From an uncultured Flavobacteriaceae bacterium (GTDB lineage Bacteria > Bacteroidota > Bacteroidia > Flavobacteriales > Flavobacteriaceae), in NCBI GenBank assembly GCA_947497245.1, contig CANMFO010000002.1, positions 1,240,001 through 1,304,000 on the forward strand: a DNA stretch of 64,000 nt, read 5' to 3'. Shown here in pieces: positions 42,146 to 53,400 of the stretch (position 1 is the first letter of the stretch; each line of letters starts with the position of its first letter). Under the pieces are notes generated by a model. The model made no database searches and was not told the origin of the DNA. It saw only the letters and a list, made by a program, of their open reading frames with translations. Position numbers and translations under genes: made by a program.

Positions 42146-43693
42146 ATGGAAAAAAAGGACCCCATCATCGCCCGCAAGATCGATAAATCGACCATCATCA
42201 GCTTGGAGCGTGGTAAAATACCTCCGCAAGCTGTTGATTTAGAGGAGGTTGTGTTGGGAGCAATGATGATCGACAAAAAAGGGGTCGATGAAGTAATAGA
42301 TATCCTACATCCCGATGTGTTTTACAAGGATGCCCACCACCACATTTACGAGGCGATCTTCAAATTGTTCGAAACCTCCGAACCCGTCGATTTATTAACC
42401 GTTTCTTCCCAATTGAAGAAGGATGGCCGCCTCGAGTCCGTCGGAGGAGATTTTTATTTGATCAAACTCACCCAAAAAGTGGCTTCCTCGGCGCACATTG
42501 AGTTTCATGCCCGTATAATCCTCCAAAAGTATATTCAGCGCAGTTTGATCAAAATTTCCAACGAGATCATCGAGGATGCGTATGACGAGGGCACCGATGT
42601 TTTTGATCTGTTGGACCATGCCGAATCCAAACTTTACGATGTTACCCAGGGCAATTTGAAGCGTTCCGCGGAGACCGCCCAAAACCTGGTGATCCAGGCG
42701 AAAAAAAGAATTGAGGAAATAGCCAACAAGGAAGGCTTGAGTGGTATTCCCTCAGGATTTGACAAAGTGGACAAGCTTACTTCAGGATGGCAGCCCAGCG
42801 ATTTGATCATTGTGGCGGCCCGGCCCGGTATGGGAAAAACCGCACTTACCCTCTCGATGGCCAGAAATATGGCGGTCAACTCCGACATTCCCGTAGCCTT
42901 CTTTTCCTGTGAGATGTCCTCGGTGCAGCTCATTACCAGGTTGATTTCCTCGGAGACCGGACTCTCTTCCGAAAAGCTCAGGACGGGAAAGCTGGAAAAG
43001 CACGAATGGGAACAATTGAACGTAAAGGTAAAGGCACTGGAAAAGGCACCTTTGTTCATCGATGATACCCCGTCACTTTCCATCTTTGACCTGAGGGCAA
43101 AAGCAAGGCGACTGGCATCACAGCACGGCATTAAATTGATCATCATCGATTACCTGCAACTGATGACCGCCGGCGGAAGCCAAAAAGGGGGGAACAGGGA
43201 ACAGGAAATTTCCACGATATCGAGAAACCTCAAAGCCCTGGCCAAGGAACTGAACGTACCGGTCATCGCACTTTCCCAGTTGTCGAGGGCCGTGGAGACC
43301 CGTGGGGGCAGCAAAAGGCCCATTCTCTCGGATCTACGTGAATCCGGCGCCATTGAGCAAGATGCCGATATCGTATCGTTTATCTACCGTCCGGAATACT
43401 ACAAAATTGATGAATGGGACGATGAGGAGCGCACCCCGACCCAGGGACAGGCCGAATTTATTGTCGCCAAACACCGAAACGGAGGGCTCGAGAACATTCG
43501 TTTGAAGTTTGTCGGAAACTTGGGTAAGTTCGATAACTTGGACGATTTTGATTCGCCCTTTGAATTTCAGTCCAAGATGAACGCAAACGAAGAAAACCCG
43601 TTCATTACCAAGGGCCTTCCCGATGCGGACCAGGCTTTTGGCAGTTCATTGAATGATGGGCCGGGCCCCGATGACAATGATGTGCCCTTCTAA
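42146..43693 (+). CDS. dnaB: Replicative DNA helicase DnaB
   Basis: The ring helicase of the replication fork, 515 residues. The N-terminal domain (VDLEEVVLGAMMIDKKGVDEV, HHHIYEAI) is followed by the RecA-like ATPase. Walker A is AARPGMGKTAL, Walker B is LIIIDYLQLM, and the DnaB marks SQLSRAVETRGG, DLRESGAIEQDAD and AKHRNGGLENI are all there. No intein is present. The ATG at 42146 is chosen over a TTG at 42128. The acidic C-terminal tail (DGPGPDDNDVPF) is like other Flavobacteria. Confidence 0.97.
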   Translation: MEKKDPIIARKIDKSTIISLERGKIPPQAVDLEEVVLGAMMIDKKGVDEVIDILHPDVFYKDAHHHIYEAIFKLFETSEPVDLLTVSSQLKKDGRLESVGGDFYLIKLTQKVASSAHIEFHARIILQKYIQRSLIKISNEIIEDAYDEGTDVFDLLDHAESKLYDVTQGNLKRSAETAQNLVIQAKKRIEEIANKEGLSGIPSGFDKVDKLTSGWQPSDLIIVAARPGMGKTALTLSMARNMAVNSDIPVAFFSCEMSSVQLITRLISSETGLSSEKLRTGKLEKHEWEQLNVKVKALEKAPLFIDDTPSLSIFDLRAKARRLASQHGIKLIIIDYLQLMTAGGSQKGGNREQEISTISRNLKALAKELNVPVIALSQLSRAVETRGGSKRPILSDLRESGAIEQDADIVSFIYRPEYYKIDEWDDEERTPTQGQAEFIVAKHRNGGLENIRLKFVGNLGKFDNLDDFDSPFEFQSKMNANEENPFITKGLPDADQAFGSSLNDGPGPDDNDVPF

Positions 43694-43865
43694 TTTTCGG
43701 ACGGCCTCGTAGCGGGACCTAACTGGACCTGCACCAAAGTCCCGGTATTTAAAGGCGGTACCGGCCCGAATTCCATTAGAATCCCCTTGTATTAAGTTCC
43801 CCTTAAGATATTAAAAGCCAAATTTCGACTACCTTTGGGAACAGTGCTGCTAATACGATCAGTTT

Positions 43866-45128
43866 ATGCGTAACCGTCTTTTGTCTTTTCTCCTGCTTCT
43901 ATTTTCATTTTCGGGCCATGCCTCTTCCATTCTTATCCCAATGGATGCCGAGGGCCAAAAAAACCACCTCAAGGCATACGGCATTACCTATTGGGTGCTT
44001 ACCAAGCAGCAGAAGGTACAATGGCTGCTGAACTATCGCGGCGGCTCTTTTTTATTGCCCGATGGGGAAAGTATCCGTAAGGAATGCCAGATAAGGGGCG
44101 TTTCTTTTGAGATCCTATCGGATGGCCAGGCCCAAAGTATTTTAGACGATATCAGCAGTCCTTCCAGAAACCAAGAAGCGGTGATCCTGGAGAAGGCACC
44201 CAAGGTGGCGGTCTATTCCCCGAAAGGGAACCAGCCCTGGGATGATGCGGTGACCATGGTACTCACCTATGCCGAGATCCCGTACGAAACCGTCTACGAT
44301 GAAGAGGTATTGAACGACGAATTGGTCCTGTTCGATTGGCTGCATTTGCACCATGAGGACTTTACCGGACAATATGGCAAGTTCTACGGGGCCTATAGGG
44401 CAGCTCCCTGGTACATTGAACAGAAACAGCGGGCCGAGGCATTGGCCACAAAATTAGGCTACACCAAGGTTTCGGAAGAAAAAAGGGCCGTAGCGCTCAA
44501 GATCCGTAACTATGTGATCGGCGGGGGCTTTATGTTTGCCATGTGCTCCGCCACCGATAGTTTCGACATTGCGTTGGCCGCGGATGGGGTGGACATTTGT
44601 GAGCCCATGTTCGATGGTGATCCCTCCGATGCCAATTACCAAAACAAACTGAATTTCAACAAGACCTTTGCCTTTACGAATTTCACTTTGGAACGCAGCC
44701 CGTTACGCTACGAATTCTCTTCCATCGACATGACCGAAAAAAGGGGAACGGGTTTTAAGGAGTCCGATTATTTTTCCCTCATGGACTTTTCTGCCAAATG
44801 GGACCCTGTGCCCACCATGCTCTGCCAGAACCATACGGCCCTGGTAAAGGGTTTTATGGGACAGACCACCGCTTTTACCAGGAACGAGATCAAACCCACG
44901 GTGATGATCTTGGGCGAGAACAAGATCAACGGGGAGGCACGCTATATCCACGGTATTAAAGGGAAGGGCTTTTTTACCTTCTATGGAGGGCACGACCCCG
45001 AGGACTACCAGCATCGGGTAGGGGATGCCAAAACAGAGCTAGAGCTGCACCCGACCTCTCCGGGCTACCGTCTGATCCTGAACAACGTACTGTTTCCGGC
45101 GGCCCGGAAAAAAAAGCAGAAAACCTAG
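43866..45128 (+). CDS. Secreted protein of the flavobacterial family often labelled asparagine synthetase B
   Basis: 420 residues with a signal peptide (LLSFLLLLFSFSGHAS). It resembles a widespread Bacteroidota family that databases often call asparagine synthetase B, but I see none of the catalytic residues of that enzyme and the protein is exported. The middle and C-terminal parts look like a glutamine-amidotransferase/ThuA-type fold: KVAVYSPKGNQPWDDAVTMVL at the first strand, FMFAMCSATDSFDIALA at a possible nucleophile elbow, and FFTFYGGHDPEDYQH near a possible catalytic His. That fold assignment is inference. It stands alone between dnaB and a convergent HAD phosphatase gene. Its role is unknown. 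Confidence 0.72.
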   Translation: MRNRLLSFLLLLFSFSGHASSILIPMDAEGQKNHLKAYGITYWVLTKQQKVQWLLNYRGGSFLLPDGESIRKECQIRGVSFEILSDGQAQSILDDISSPSRNQEAVILEKAPKVAVYSPKGNQPWDDAVTMVLTYAEIPYETVYDEEVLNDELVLFDWLHLHHEDFTGQYGKFYGAYRAAPWYIEQKQRAEALATKLGYTKVSEEKRAVALKIRNYVIGGGFMFAMCSATDSFDIALAADGVDICEPMFDGDPSDANYQNKLNFNKTFAFTNFTLERSPLRYEFSSIDMTEKRGTGFKESDYFSLMDFSAKWDPVPTMLCQNHTALVKGFMGQTTAFTRNEIKPTVMILGENKINGEARYIHGIKGKGFFTFYGGHDPEDYQHRVGDAKTELELHPTSPGYRLILNNVLFPAARKKKQKT

Positions 45129-45132
45129 CGCA

Positions 45133-45930
45133 TCAGGCTTTCACCAGCTTTTCCAGAATCCGTTCCACACCAAAATCATCATTGCTCGCCGTTCTATAGT
45201 TGGCGGCCTTCATTACATTGGGGTGTGCATTGGCCATGGCGAAGCTAAAATCTGCCAGGGCCAACATTTCCAGGTCATTGTTGTAGTCCCCAAAAACCAT
45301 GGTCTCCTGTGGCGAAATATTGTGTTGGGCCTGCACTTTCTGCAAGGCAAATCCCTTGTGTGCATTTGGACTGGAAATGTCCACCCAGTTCGCCCCGGAG
45401 ACCTTTACCTTCAGCTCGCCTTCCAGGTGTTTCACGGCGGGATAGATATACTTCTCCGAACTCTCAAAATGATAAATGGCAATTTTCAAGATTTCCCCCT
45501 CGAACGTCCGGAGATCGTCCAACAGTTCGTACTCGGTATAGTATTCCCTTAGTTTTTCGGCAAACTCGGGAGATCGGGCAAGCAAATGAGCCTTTCGTTT
45601 TCCGCATAGTACGGGATGGATGTCGGCAATATTTTCCAGGGCATCGAGAATCCGGTTCTTGTGCTCCATGGGTAGGGGAGTGGATACCAATTCCTTTTCG
45701 CGCTGCATGGCAAAGCCCCCGTTTTCCGCGATTACGATGATATCATCTTTGATGGGTTGAAGTTTGTCAACGATACTGTTGTATTGCCTTCCACTGGCGG
45801 CGGCGAACAAAATGCCACGTTCCTTGAGCTGTTCAAAAAGCTCAAAAAACCGATTGCTTACTTGGTGATTGGAGTTCAATAAGGTACCGTCCATGTCGGT
45901 GACCACCATTTTTATTCGTGATAGATCCAT
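45133..45930 (-). CDS. Cof-type HAD-IIB phosphatase
   Basis: 265 residues of the haloacid dehalogenase superfamily with a type IIB cap. Motif I is VVTDMDGTLLNSN with the nucleophile Asp, motif II is in AAASGRQYNS, and motif IV is FGDYNNDLEMLALA. Such enzymes dephosphorylate sugar phosphates, pyridoxal phosphate or flavin precursors; the substrate cannot be told. The Met at 45930 gives the family start; one five codons upstream is possible. It converges with the preceding secreted-protein gene with a 4-base gap. Confidence 0.92.
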   Translation of the reverse strand: MDLSRIKMVVTDMDGTLLNSNHQVSNRFFELFEQLKERGILFAAASGRQYNSIVDKLQPIKDDIIVIAENGGFAMQREKELVSTPLPMEHKNRILDALENIADIHPVLCGKRKAHLLARSPEFAEKLREYYTEYELLDDLRTFEGEILKIAIYHFESSEKYIYPAVKHLEGELKVKVSGANWVDISSPNAHKGFALQKVQAQHNISPQETMVFGDYNNDLEMLALADFSFAMANAHPNVMKAANYRTASNDDFGVERILEKLVKA

Positions 45931-46043
45931 CTGCTTTGGTTTCAAGCGGACAAAGGTATTTGTTCTTACTTTAATTATGTACTGATTGTGGAAAGTTTTA
46001 CTTTTAATCGATATTCTGATTGCGGACCCAAGACGAGTTCAAT

Positions 46044-46466
46044 ATGAAATACCACCAAAGAGAATTCCGGTTACCGGCGTATACTAGAGGTTTTCATTTG
46101 ATTACCGACACCATTTCGATGGCGCTGCCCGAGTTGGGACAGCTGCGATCGGGCATACTCCATGTTTTTATCAAACATACCTCGGCCAGTCTTACCATAA
46201 ATGAAAATGCAGACCCGACCGTGCGCACCGATTTGGAGAACCATATGAATGTAATGGTGCCGGAAGATGCACCCTACTACATCCATACCTATGAGGGCCC
46301 CGACGATATGCCGGCTCATATCAAAGCCTCTTTAATGGGGGCTTCTGTGCAAATTCCCATCACTAACGGCCGACTGAACCTGGGAACCTGGCAAGGGATC
46401 TACCTATGTGAACATCGGGACCATGCTTCCGGAAGAAGTTTGGTGCTGACCGCCTTTGGCCAATGA
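46044..46466 (+). CDS. YjbQ-family protein (UPF0047)
   Basis: 140 residues: MKYHQREFRLPAYTRGFHLIT, the conserved HTSASLTINENADP, DLENHMNVMVPED, and GTWQGIYLCEHRDHASGR. These His and Glu residues are the conserved metal site of the family, which has thiamine phosphate synthase-like activity in vitro in some members but no settled function. It is divergent from the HAD gene and starts at the ATG at 46044, not the upstream in-frame GTG/TTG-like codon. Confidence 0.93.
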   Translation: MKYHQREFRLPAYTRGFHLITDTISMALPELGQLRSGILHVFIKHTSASLTINENADPTVRTDLENHMNVMVPEDAPYYIHTYEGPDDMPAHIKASLMGASVQIPITNGRLNLGTWQGIYLCEHRDHASGRSLVLTAFGQ

Positions 46467-46505
46467 TCGTTTTTCTATTTTTAGAGTAAGGTTAATCCTG
46501 TCTAT

Positions 46506-47111
46506 ATGCGTAATATTATCCTTGTTCTTATGGTTTGCTGCTCCTTGAATTGCAAGGAAGGTGGAAGACAGCCCTCGTTCAACAAGGAAAACTTCAAGCA
46601 ACATGATATTGGCTTTATAAGAGGGACCCTGTTACTGCCCACCGAATACGAACGAATCTCCGATGAAAAACTGACCTATATCTTTGCCGAGGAGCGTGGT
46701 AATAGCACCCCACCCTCCCGATTGAAAGAAATCCTTGAACTGTCGGAAGCTGATCGGATAGCGTATGTACTTTTTGTGAAGGAGGATGATTTGACCGATA
46801 TCATATTGTTGCGGAGGTCCGAGCATATGGATTTTTCCAAAAGGGATGCCAACCAGTATTTGGGAATGCTGGAAAATACCATTCAACAAAATTGGGGCCA
46901 TCTTGAATATTCACGGTTGCAAAACAAAATGAGCCGGACCGAAAGGTCAAAGTACATTAAGATTAAATACAGGATCGATCTTCTGGAAAAAAGTGTCTTT
47001 CAAACCCAATATATCGTTACCTCAGATATTTCTACATTTGAAGTCATCGAGATAAGGGACAGTGCTATGGATTTTGAAGATTTGATCAAAAGGATCCACT
47101 ACGGGATATAG
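46506..47111 (+). CDS. Small lipoprotein of unknown function
   Basis: 201 residues with a lipoprotein signal (MRNIILVLMVCCSLNC, Cys16). The rest is alpha/beta with DDLTDIILLRRSEHMDFSKRDANQYLGML and a C-terminal IHYGI. I do not recognise the family. It resembles in style other small Flavobacteriaceae lipoproteins that have no known role. It starts 39 bases after the YjbQ stop and may be co-transcribed. Confidence 0.78.
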   Translation: MRNIILVLMVCCSLNCKEGGRQPSFNKENFKQHDIGFIRGTLLLPTEYERISDEKLTYIFAEERGNSTPPSRLKEILELSEADRIAYVLFVKEDDLTDIILLRRSEHMDFSKRDANQYLGMLENTIQQNWGHLEYSRLQNKMSRTERSKYIKIKYRIDLLEKSVFQTQYIVTSDISTFEVIEIRDSAMDFEDLIKRIHYGI

Positions 47112-47220
47112 GTACCCAACAGCGCCCTACAGACCGGGCATTCCATAAGAAATACGGACTGCTCCACGGGGATAGATTCCTTTTTTTATACGATTCATAA
47201 TTTCTATGGTTTACTTTTTA

Positions 47221-47381
47221 TTGCTAATTCTTCATTATTTATTGCCAACTGCTAATTGTTCATTGTTTACTCAACACCGTCCACTGCCCACTGAACACTG
47301 CCTACTGTTTCAGGTTTCAAGTTTCTCCTTTATTGTTCATTGCTCATTGTTAACTGTTAACTGCTTATTGCCCACTGTCAG
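47221..47381 (+). repeat. In-register degenerate heptamer repeat array (about 23 units)
   Basis: Starting at 47221 the sequence divides into seven-base units of the form (C/T)TG(T/C)(N)(N)A, such as TTGCTAA, CTGCTAA, TTGTTCA, CTGCCCA, CTGAACA, CTGTTAA. Thirteen units run to 47311, then three degenerate units, then seven more in the same register to 47381. It lies between a lipoprotein gene and the 3' end of the giant surface-protein gene (stop at 47411). Its function is unknown; 7 is not a multiple of the codon length, so it is not a protein repeat. Confidence 0.75.
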
Positions 47382-47410
47382 TATACACCGCAGCTTTAGC
47401 GTAGGTGTAC

Positions 47411-50400
47411 CTAACGTTTCACGATCTTAAACCTTCTCGGACTTCCCTCTTCGAGCTGCACAAAGTACACTCCCGAGGGCAACAGCCCCATGCCCACCAC
47501 TACTTTACGATTGTTGACCGGATAAGTGCCGGAGGACACCCTGGCGCCCGATACATCATAGATATCCACGGCCATACGGTCCTTCACCACGCCGGGGACC
47601 ATGAACTCCACCTGGGAACCCACAGGGTTCTCACTGACCCTTGTTGTTCCGGACCCTTCGAGCGCCACGGCCAGTTTCCCCTCACAGGCTACACTGGAAA
47701 GGACCTCTACCTTGTCCCATGGGTCCACCGTCACGGAAAAGCTCCCCGAACCGTATTGGCCGACCGTTTTATCGTTGACCTTTACTGTATAGGGTGCCGT
47801 ACCGGAGGCTATTTCCACGCCTACCCGGGCGTGGAGCCCAGCGGTTTTGTTCACCGTGGTCTTCCCGGCCAGTACGGGGGCCTCGTCGATCTGCAGTTCA
47901 AAACACTGTTGGCAGGCGGAAACATCCTCAATGGAGATGCAGACCCTATAACTGCCCGGGGACAGGTCCCTGACTTCCAGGGTCTTACTGAATTCATGGC
48001 TGTTGTTGTTTATTGTGGCAGTGTATTCAAGTTCCTGCCCTGCGGTGATACGGATCGAACCATTGTTCTTGTCCCCACAGGTCTCGCCGGTGGCCCGAAG
48101 CTGGAAATTGTTTGCCGGTAGGGCCTCAATGGCACAGGCCACCGTTACTTCGAATGTGTGTACGACCGCGCCTCCAAAACCATCGTCTGCGGTAACACTG
48201 ATGGTGGCCGTGCCCGTTCCCATCGCGGTAAGGGTGAGCTTACCGCCCTCAGTTTTTACGGTGACGACCCCTTGGTTGTCCGAGCTGGCCGAATAGCTGA
48301 GCTGGTGCCCGTTCGCATCGGTAAAGACCTCTGCCAGGTCTAGGGTATGATCGCCGGTGCCCGTGGACAGTTGTTGTTCCGGTACAGGACGTGCCACCCT
48401 AGGAGCGGTATTGTCCGGTGCCGCTACACGGACATCAAAGGTGGTACTGACCGTAGCTCCATAAGGATCTTCTGCGGTCACTGTAATGGTGGCGGTGCCC
48501 GTTCCCATCGCGGTAAGGGTGAGCTTACCGTCCTCAGTTTTTACGGTGACGATCCCTTGGTTGTCCAAGCTGACCGAATAGCTAAGCCGGTCCCCGTTCG
48601 CATCGGCAAAGACCTCTGCCAGGGTAAGGGTATGGCTACCGGCGCCAGCGGACAATTGTTGATTCTGGATTGGTTTGCTTACAGTGGGAGATGTGTTGTC
48701 CTTTACCACAACGGTCCGGACGACTTCTATAGCGGCATTGCCCGCAGCATCGGATACCTTATAGCTTACTCCATAGGAGCCTACGGTATGGGTATTGACC
48801 AATGAAGCATCGATGGTAATATTGAAAGAAATATCGCCATCCACATTATCAACGGCCGTGGCGCCCAGCTCGGTATAGGTACCACCGATCACAATGGACT
48901 GCGGGTTGTCACCTATAAGGGTGATCACCGGTGCCGTGGTGTCCACCACAATTATGGTTCGGACTATCTGTATGGCCGGATTTCCTGCCGTATCGAATAC
49001 GTTATAGCTTACCTCATAAGAGCCTGTGGTATTGGTATTGACCGATGAAGCATCGATGATGATACGGGAGGAAATATCGCCGTCCACATCATCAACGGCC
49101 GTGGCACCCAGCTCGGTGTACGCGGTGCCGACCTCTATGATCTGGGGGTTGTCCCCGATAAGTGTGATCACGGGGGTGGTAGCATCCACTACGTTTACCG
49201 TTCTTGTTAGCGGTACGGCCGCATTCCTCGCGGCGTCGGATACGCTGTAGGTTACGGTATAGGAGCCCAGGACATCAGTATTGACCGACGAATCGATGAT
49301 AATATTGCGAGAAATGTCACCGTCCACATTGTCAACAGCCGTGGCCCCAAACTCGGTATAAGTATCGCCGACCATTACGGACTGTGGGTTGGGACCGGTA
49401 AGCGTGATCACCGGTGCCGTGGTGTCCACGACATTTACTGTTCGGATCACCGGTACGGCCTCATTCCCTGCAGCATCGGATACGCTGTAGGTCACGGTAT
49501 AGGAGCCCACGGTATTGGTATTGACCAATGAAGCATCGATGGTAATATAGAAAGAAATATCGCCATCCACATTATCAACGGCCGTGGCGCCCAGCTCGGT
49601 ATAGGTGCCGCCGACCACAGTGGACTGCGGGTTGGCACCTGCAAGGGTGATCACCGGTGCCGTGGTGTCCACGACATTTACTGTTCGGATCACCGGTACG
49701 GCCTCATTCCCTGTGGCGTCGGATACGCTGTAGGTTACGGTATAGGAGCCCACAGTATTGGCATCGACCGTTGAATTGATGACAATATTGGAAGAAATGT
49801 CGCCGTCCACATCATCAACGGCCGTGGCACCCAGCTCGGTATATGCCGTGCCGACCTCTATGATTTGCGGGTTGTCCCCGATAAGTGTGATCACGGGGGT
49901 GGTAGCATCCACTACATTTACCGTTCTTGTTAGCGGTACGGCCACGTTCCCTGCGGCATCCGATACGCTGTAGGTCACGGTATAGGAGCCCAGGACATCG
50001 GTATTGACCGACGAATCGATAAAAATATAGGAAGAAATGTCGCCGTCCACATTGTCAACAGCCGTGGCCCCAAGCTCGGTATAAGTACCGCCGACCACAA
50101 TGGACTGCGGGTTGGCACCTGTAAGGGTGATCACCGGTGCCCTTATATCCAACGTGACCGTAATGGATACTTCAGCGGATGTATTGCCTGCGGCATCCCT
50201 TGCCGTTGCGGTAATGGTATTCGATCCCTCGGTCAGGGTAATTTCCCCGGCGGTCATCCAGTTCCCTTCATCATCAGCTGTTACTACCTCTTGGGTGTCT
50301 GTGTTCGTATTGATGGTCACCGTGACCGCTGCCCCCGCTTCTGCCGTACCACTTACGGTTTGTGCTGCAGTCCGGGTTATTGTCCCATTCGTGGGGCTGG

Positions 50401-53400
50401 TAATGACAGGGGCTTCCGGAACCGTGGGATCTACGACGTTTACCGTTCGGATTACCTGTACGGCTGCATTCCCTGCGGCGTCCGATACATCGTAGGTCAC
50501 CGAATAGGTTCCAAGTGTCGCCGTATCGACGGTACTGACGGTGGTAATTGAACCGGTCAGGTTCCCATCTACATTATCCCTGGCCCTTGCCCCGGCATCG
50601 ATATAGTCAGAACCGATTTCCACGTCGACTGGCGTTGTGCCGAGCAGCGTGATTACAGGCGCCGTGGTGTCGAATGTAATGGTAACAGAAGCGGAAGGGG
50701 CCGAGGTGTTCCCTGCCGGATCCCTTGCCGTGGCGGTAAGGATGTTCGATCCCTCAGACAGGGTAATTTCCCCGGTAGTCATCCAGTTCCCCTCATTATC
50801 AGCTGTTACTACCTCTTGGGTGTCTGTGTCTGTATTGATGGTAACCGTGACCGTTGCCCCCGCTTCCGCCGTACCGCTTACCCTTTGTGCAGCTCTATTG
50901 GTCGCCGTTCCATCCGCGGGACTGCTAATGATGGGGGCCGCCGGCGCTGTTGTATCCAGCGTGACCGTAATTGAAGTTGCTTCCGAAATGTTTCCTGCCA
51001 AATCCCTTGCCGTGGCGGTAAGGGTGTTCGATCCCTCGGACAAAGTAATACCGGCGGTCCAGTTTCCCGTATCGTTGTCAGCAGCTACTTCCAGGGAATT
51101 GGTGCCGATGGACAGGGTGACCATTGCCCCCGCCTCTGCCGTACCGTTTAGCGTTTGTGCAGCACTATTGGTTGTTGTTCCATTCGCGGGACTGCCAATA
51201 ACGGGTGCATCCGGCGCAGTTGTATCCAGCGTGACCGTAATGGATACATCAGCTGATGTATTGCCTGCGGTATCCCTTGCCGTGGCGGTAAGGGTGTTCA
51301 TTCCTTCGGACAGGGTAATTTCCCCGGCGGTCATCCAGTTCCCTTCATCATCAGCTGTTGCCTCCAGGATATGTGTACCGAGGGTCACCGTGACCGTTGC
51401 CCCCGCTTCCGCCGTACCGCTTACCGTTTGTGCAGCACTATTGGTTGCCATTCCATCCGCGGGACTGGTAATGACAGGGGCCGCCGGCGCTGTTGTATCC
51501 AGCACGACCGTAATTGAAGCTGCTGCCGAAGTGTTCCCTGCCGGATCCTTTGCCGTGGCGGTAAGGGTGTTCGATCCCTCGGACAAAGTAATATCGACGG
51601 TCCAGTTTCCCGTATCGCCGGCAGCTATCTCCATGGAATTGGTGCCGATGGACAAGGTGACCATTGCCCTCGCTTCCGCCGTACCACTCACCGTCTGTCC
51701 CGCGGTCCGAGTTATTGTCCCATCCGTGGGGCTGGTAATGACAGGAGCTTCCGGGGCCGTATTATCAATGGTGTAGGTCTGTTCCATCCCATCGGCTATG
51801 GTGCCTCCAAAGGTATGGCCCGCAAGGTCGGTGATCGTGGGGCCGTTGGCAAAGTCTAGGTCCAGTAAGCCCTCTCCAGTTATTTCCAGGACCCTTACCT
51901 GGTAAACGGTGGCGGGACCTTCCTGGGGACTGACCTCAATATTCCCATGGTCGGCACCTCCCGTAGCAATGACAAAATCTTCCCCGTCCACATTTTGAAC
52001 CGCTTCGCTAAAAGTGACCCTGAAGGTGACCGTTTCGCTATTGGTCGTTTCCGCCTCCGGGTCATGGCGCAGAATACTGCTGACCGTTGGGGCGGTGGTA
52101 TCGAAGGTAAGGCCGGTTGCCCGGGCCGTTCCCGTATTGCCCACCGCATCGGTCACGGAAATCTGCATGCGGTAAATGGCCCCGTCCACCAGGGCATCAA
52201 ACTCCGTATCGCCCTCCAGGCTTTCCCGTGATATGGTGTGGGTGGCGACGGTGAGGTGGTCTCCGCTTATTGTATAGGTATGTGTTCCCGGATCTTCAGC
52301 GCCGCCCGTTCTGCTAAAGGTGATGGTACCCTCAGATGCGGCTTCACTAAGGGTATAGCCTACTTCAAAATCGGCCGCTAATGGGGCATCAGAGGCCGGT
52401 GCCAGGTCCGTGATCTCCGGGGCCGTATTGTCTATGGTATAGGTCTCTTCAGTTCCCGGAACAAGGTTTGCCAGGGTATTGCTTGCAAGGTCCTGTATAT
52501 CTTGATCTTCGGAAAAGCCCAGGCCCAGGGCACCGTCCCCGGCTATCTCCGAAACGGTTACCAGGTAAACCGTACTGTTATCGGCGACCTCCGCTATGCT
52601 ATGGGATCCCACCTGTAGACCTTCGGGTACAGTAATGACAAAATCTTCTATGCCCACATTTTGAACCGCTTCACTGAAGGTGACCTGGAAAGTGACATTC
52701 TCACTGTTGGTCGTTTCATTGGGAGCTGTGTCCGTATGCTCTGGATCATAGCGCAGAATACGGCTGACCGTGGGTGCCGTGGTATCGAAGGTAATATTGG
52801 TTAGCCCGGCCGTTCCCGTATTGCCAGCTGCATCGGTCACCGAAATATCGATACTGTAAATGGCCCCGTCCACCAGGGCAGCAAATTCCGTATCGGCCTC
52901 CAGGCTTTCCCGTGATATGGAGTGGGTGGCGGCGGTAAGGTGGTCTCCGCTTATTGTATAGGTATGTACTCCCGAATCTTCAGCGCCGCCCGTTCTGCTA
53001 AAGGTGATGGTACCTTCAGATCCGGTTTCACTAAGGGTATAGCCTACTTCAAAACCGGCCGCCACTATGGCATCAGGGGCCGGTGCCAGGTCCGTGATCT
53101 CCGGGGCCGTATTGTCTATAGTATAGGTTTCTTCAATTCCCGGAGCCAGGTTTGTCAGGGCATTGTCCACAAGGTCCGTTATATCCTGACCGTCGGCAAA
53201 GCCCAGTCCCAGGCTACCGTTCCCGCCAATCCCGGAAACGGTGACATCATAGACCGTCCCATCTCCATCGGTAGGCTCCTGGACGCTAATAGTTCCTGTT
53301 TCTGTTTGTGTAACACCGGTCTCGGCCAAAATGGCAAAATCATCCTTGTCCACATTTTGGACCGCTTCGCTAAAGGTGACCCTGAAGGTGACCGTTTCGC

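Noticed and set aside
43866-45128. Asparagine synthetase B as the function of this gene
   Set aside because: The protein is exported and lacks the N-terminal catalytic Cys and the ATP-binding SGGLDS motif of that enzyme; the name is a database habit for this family.
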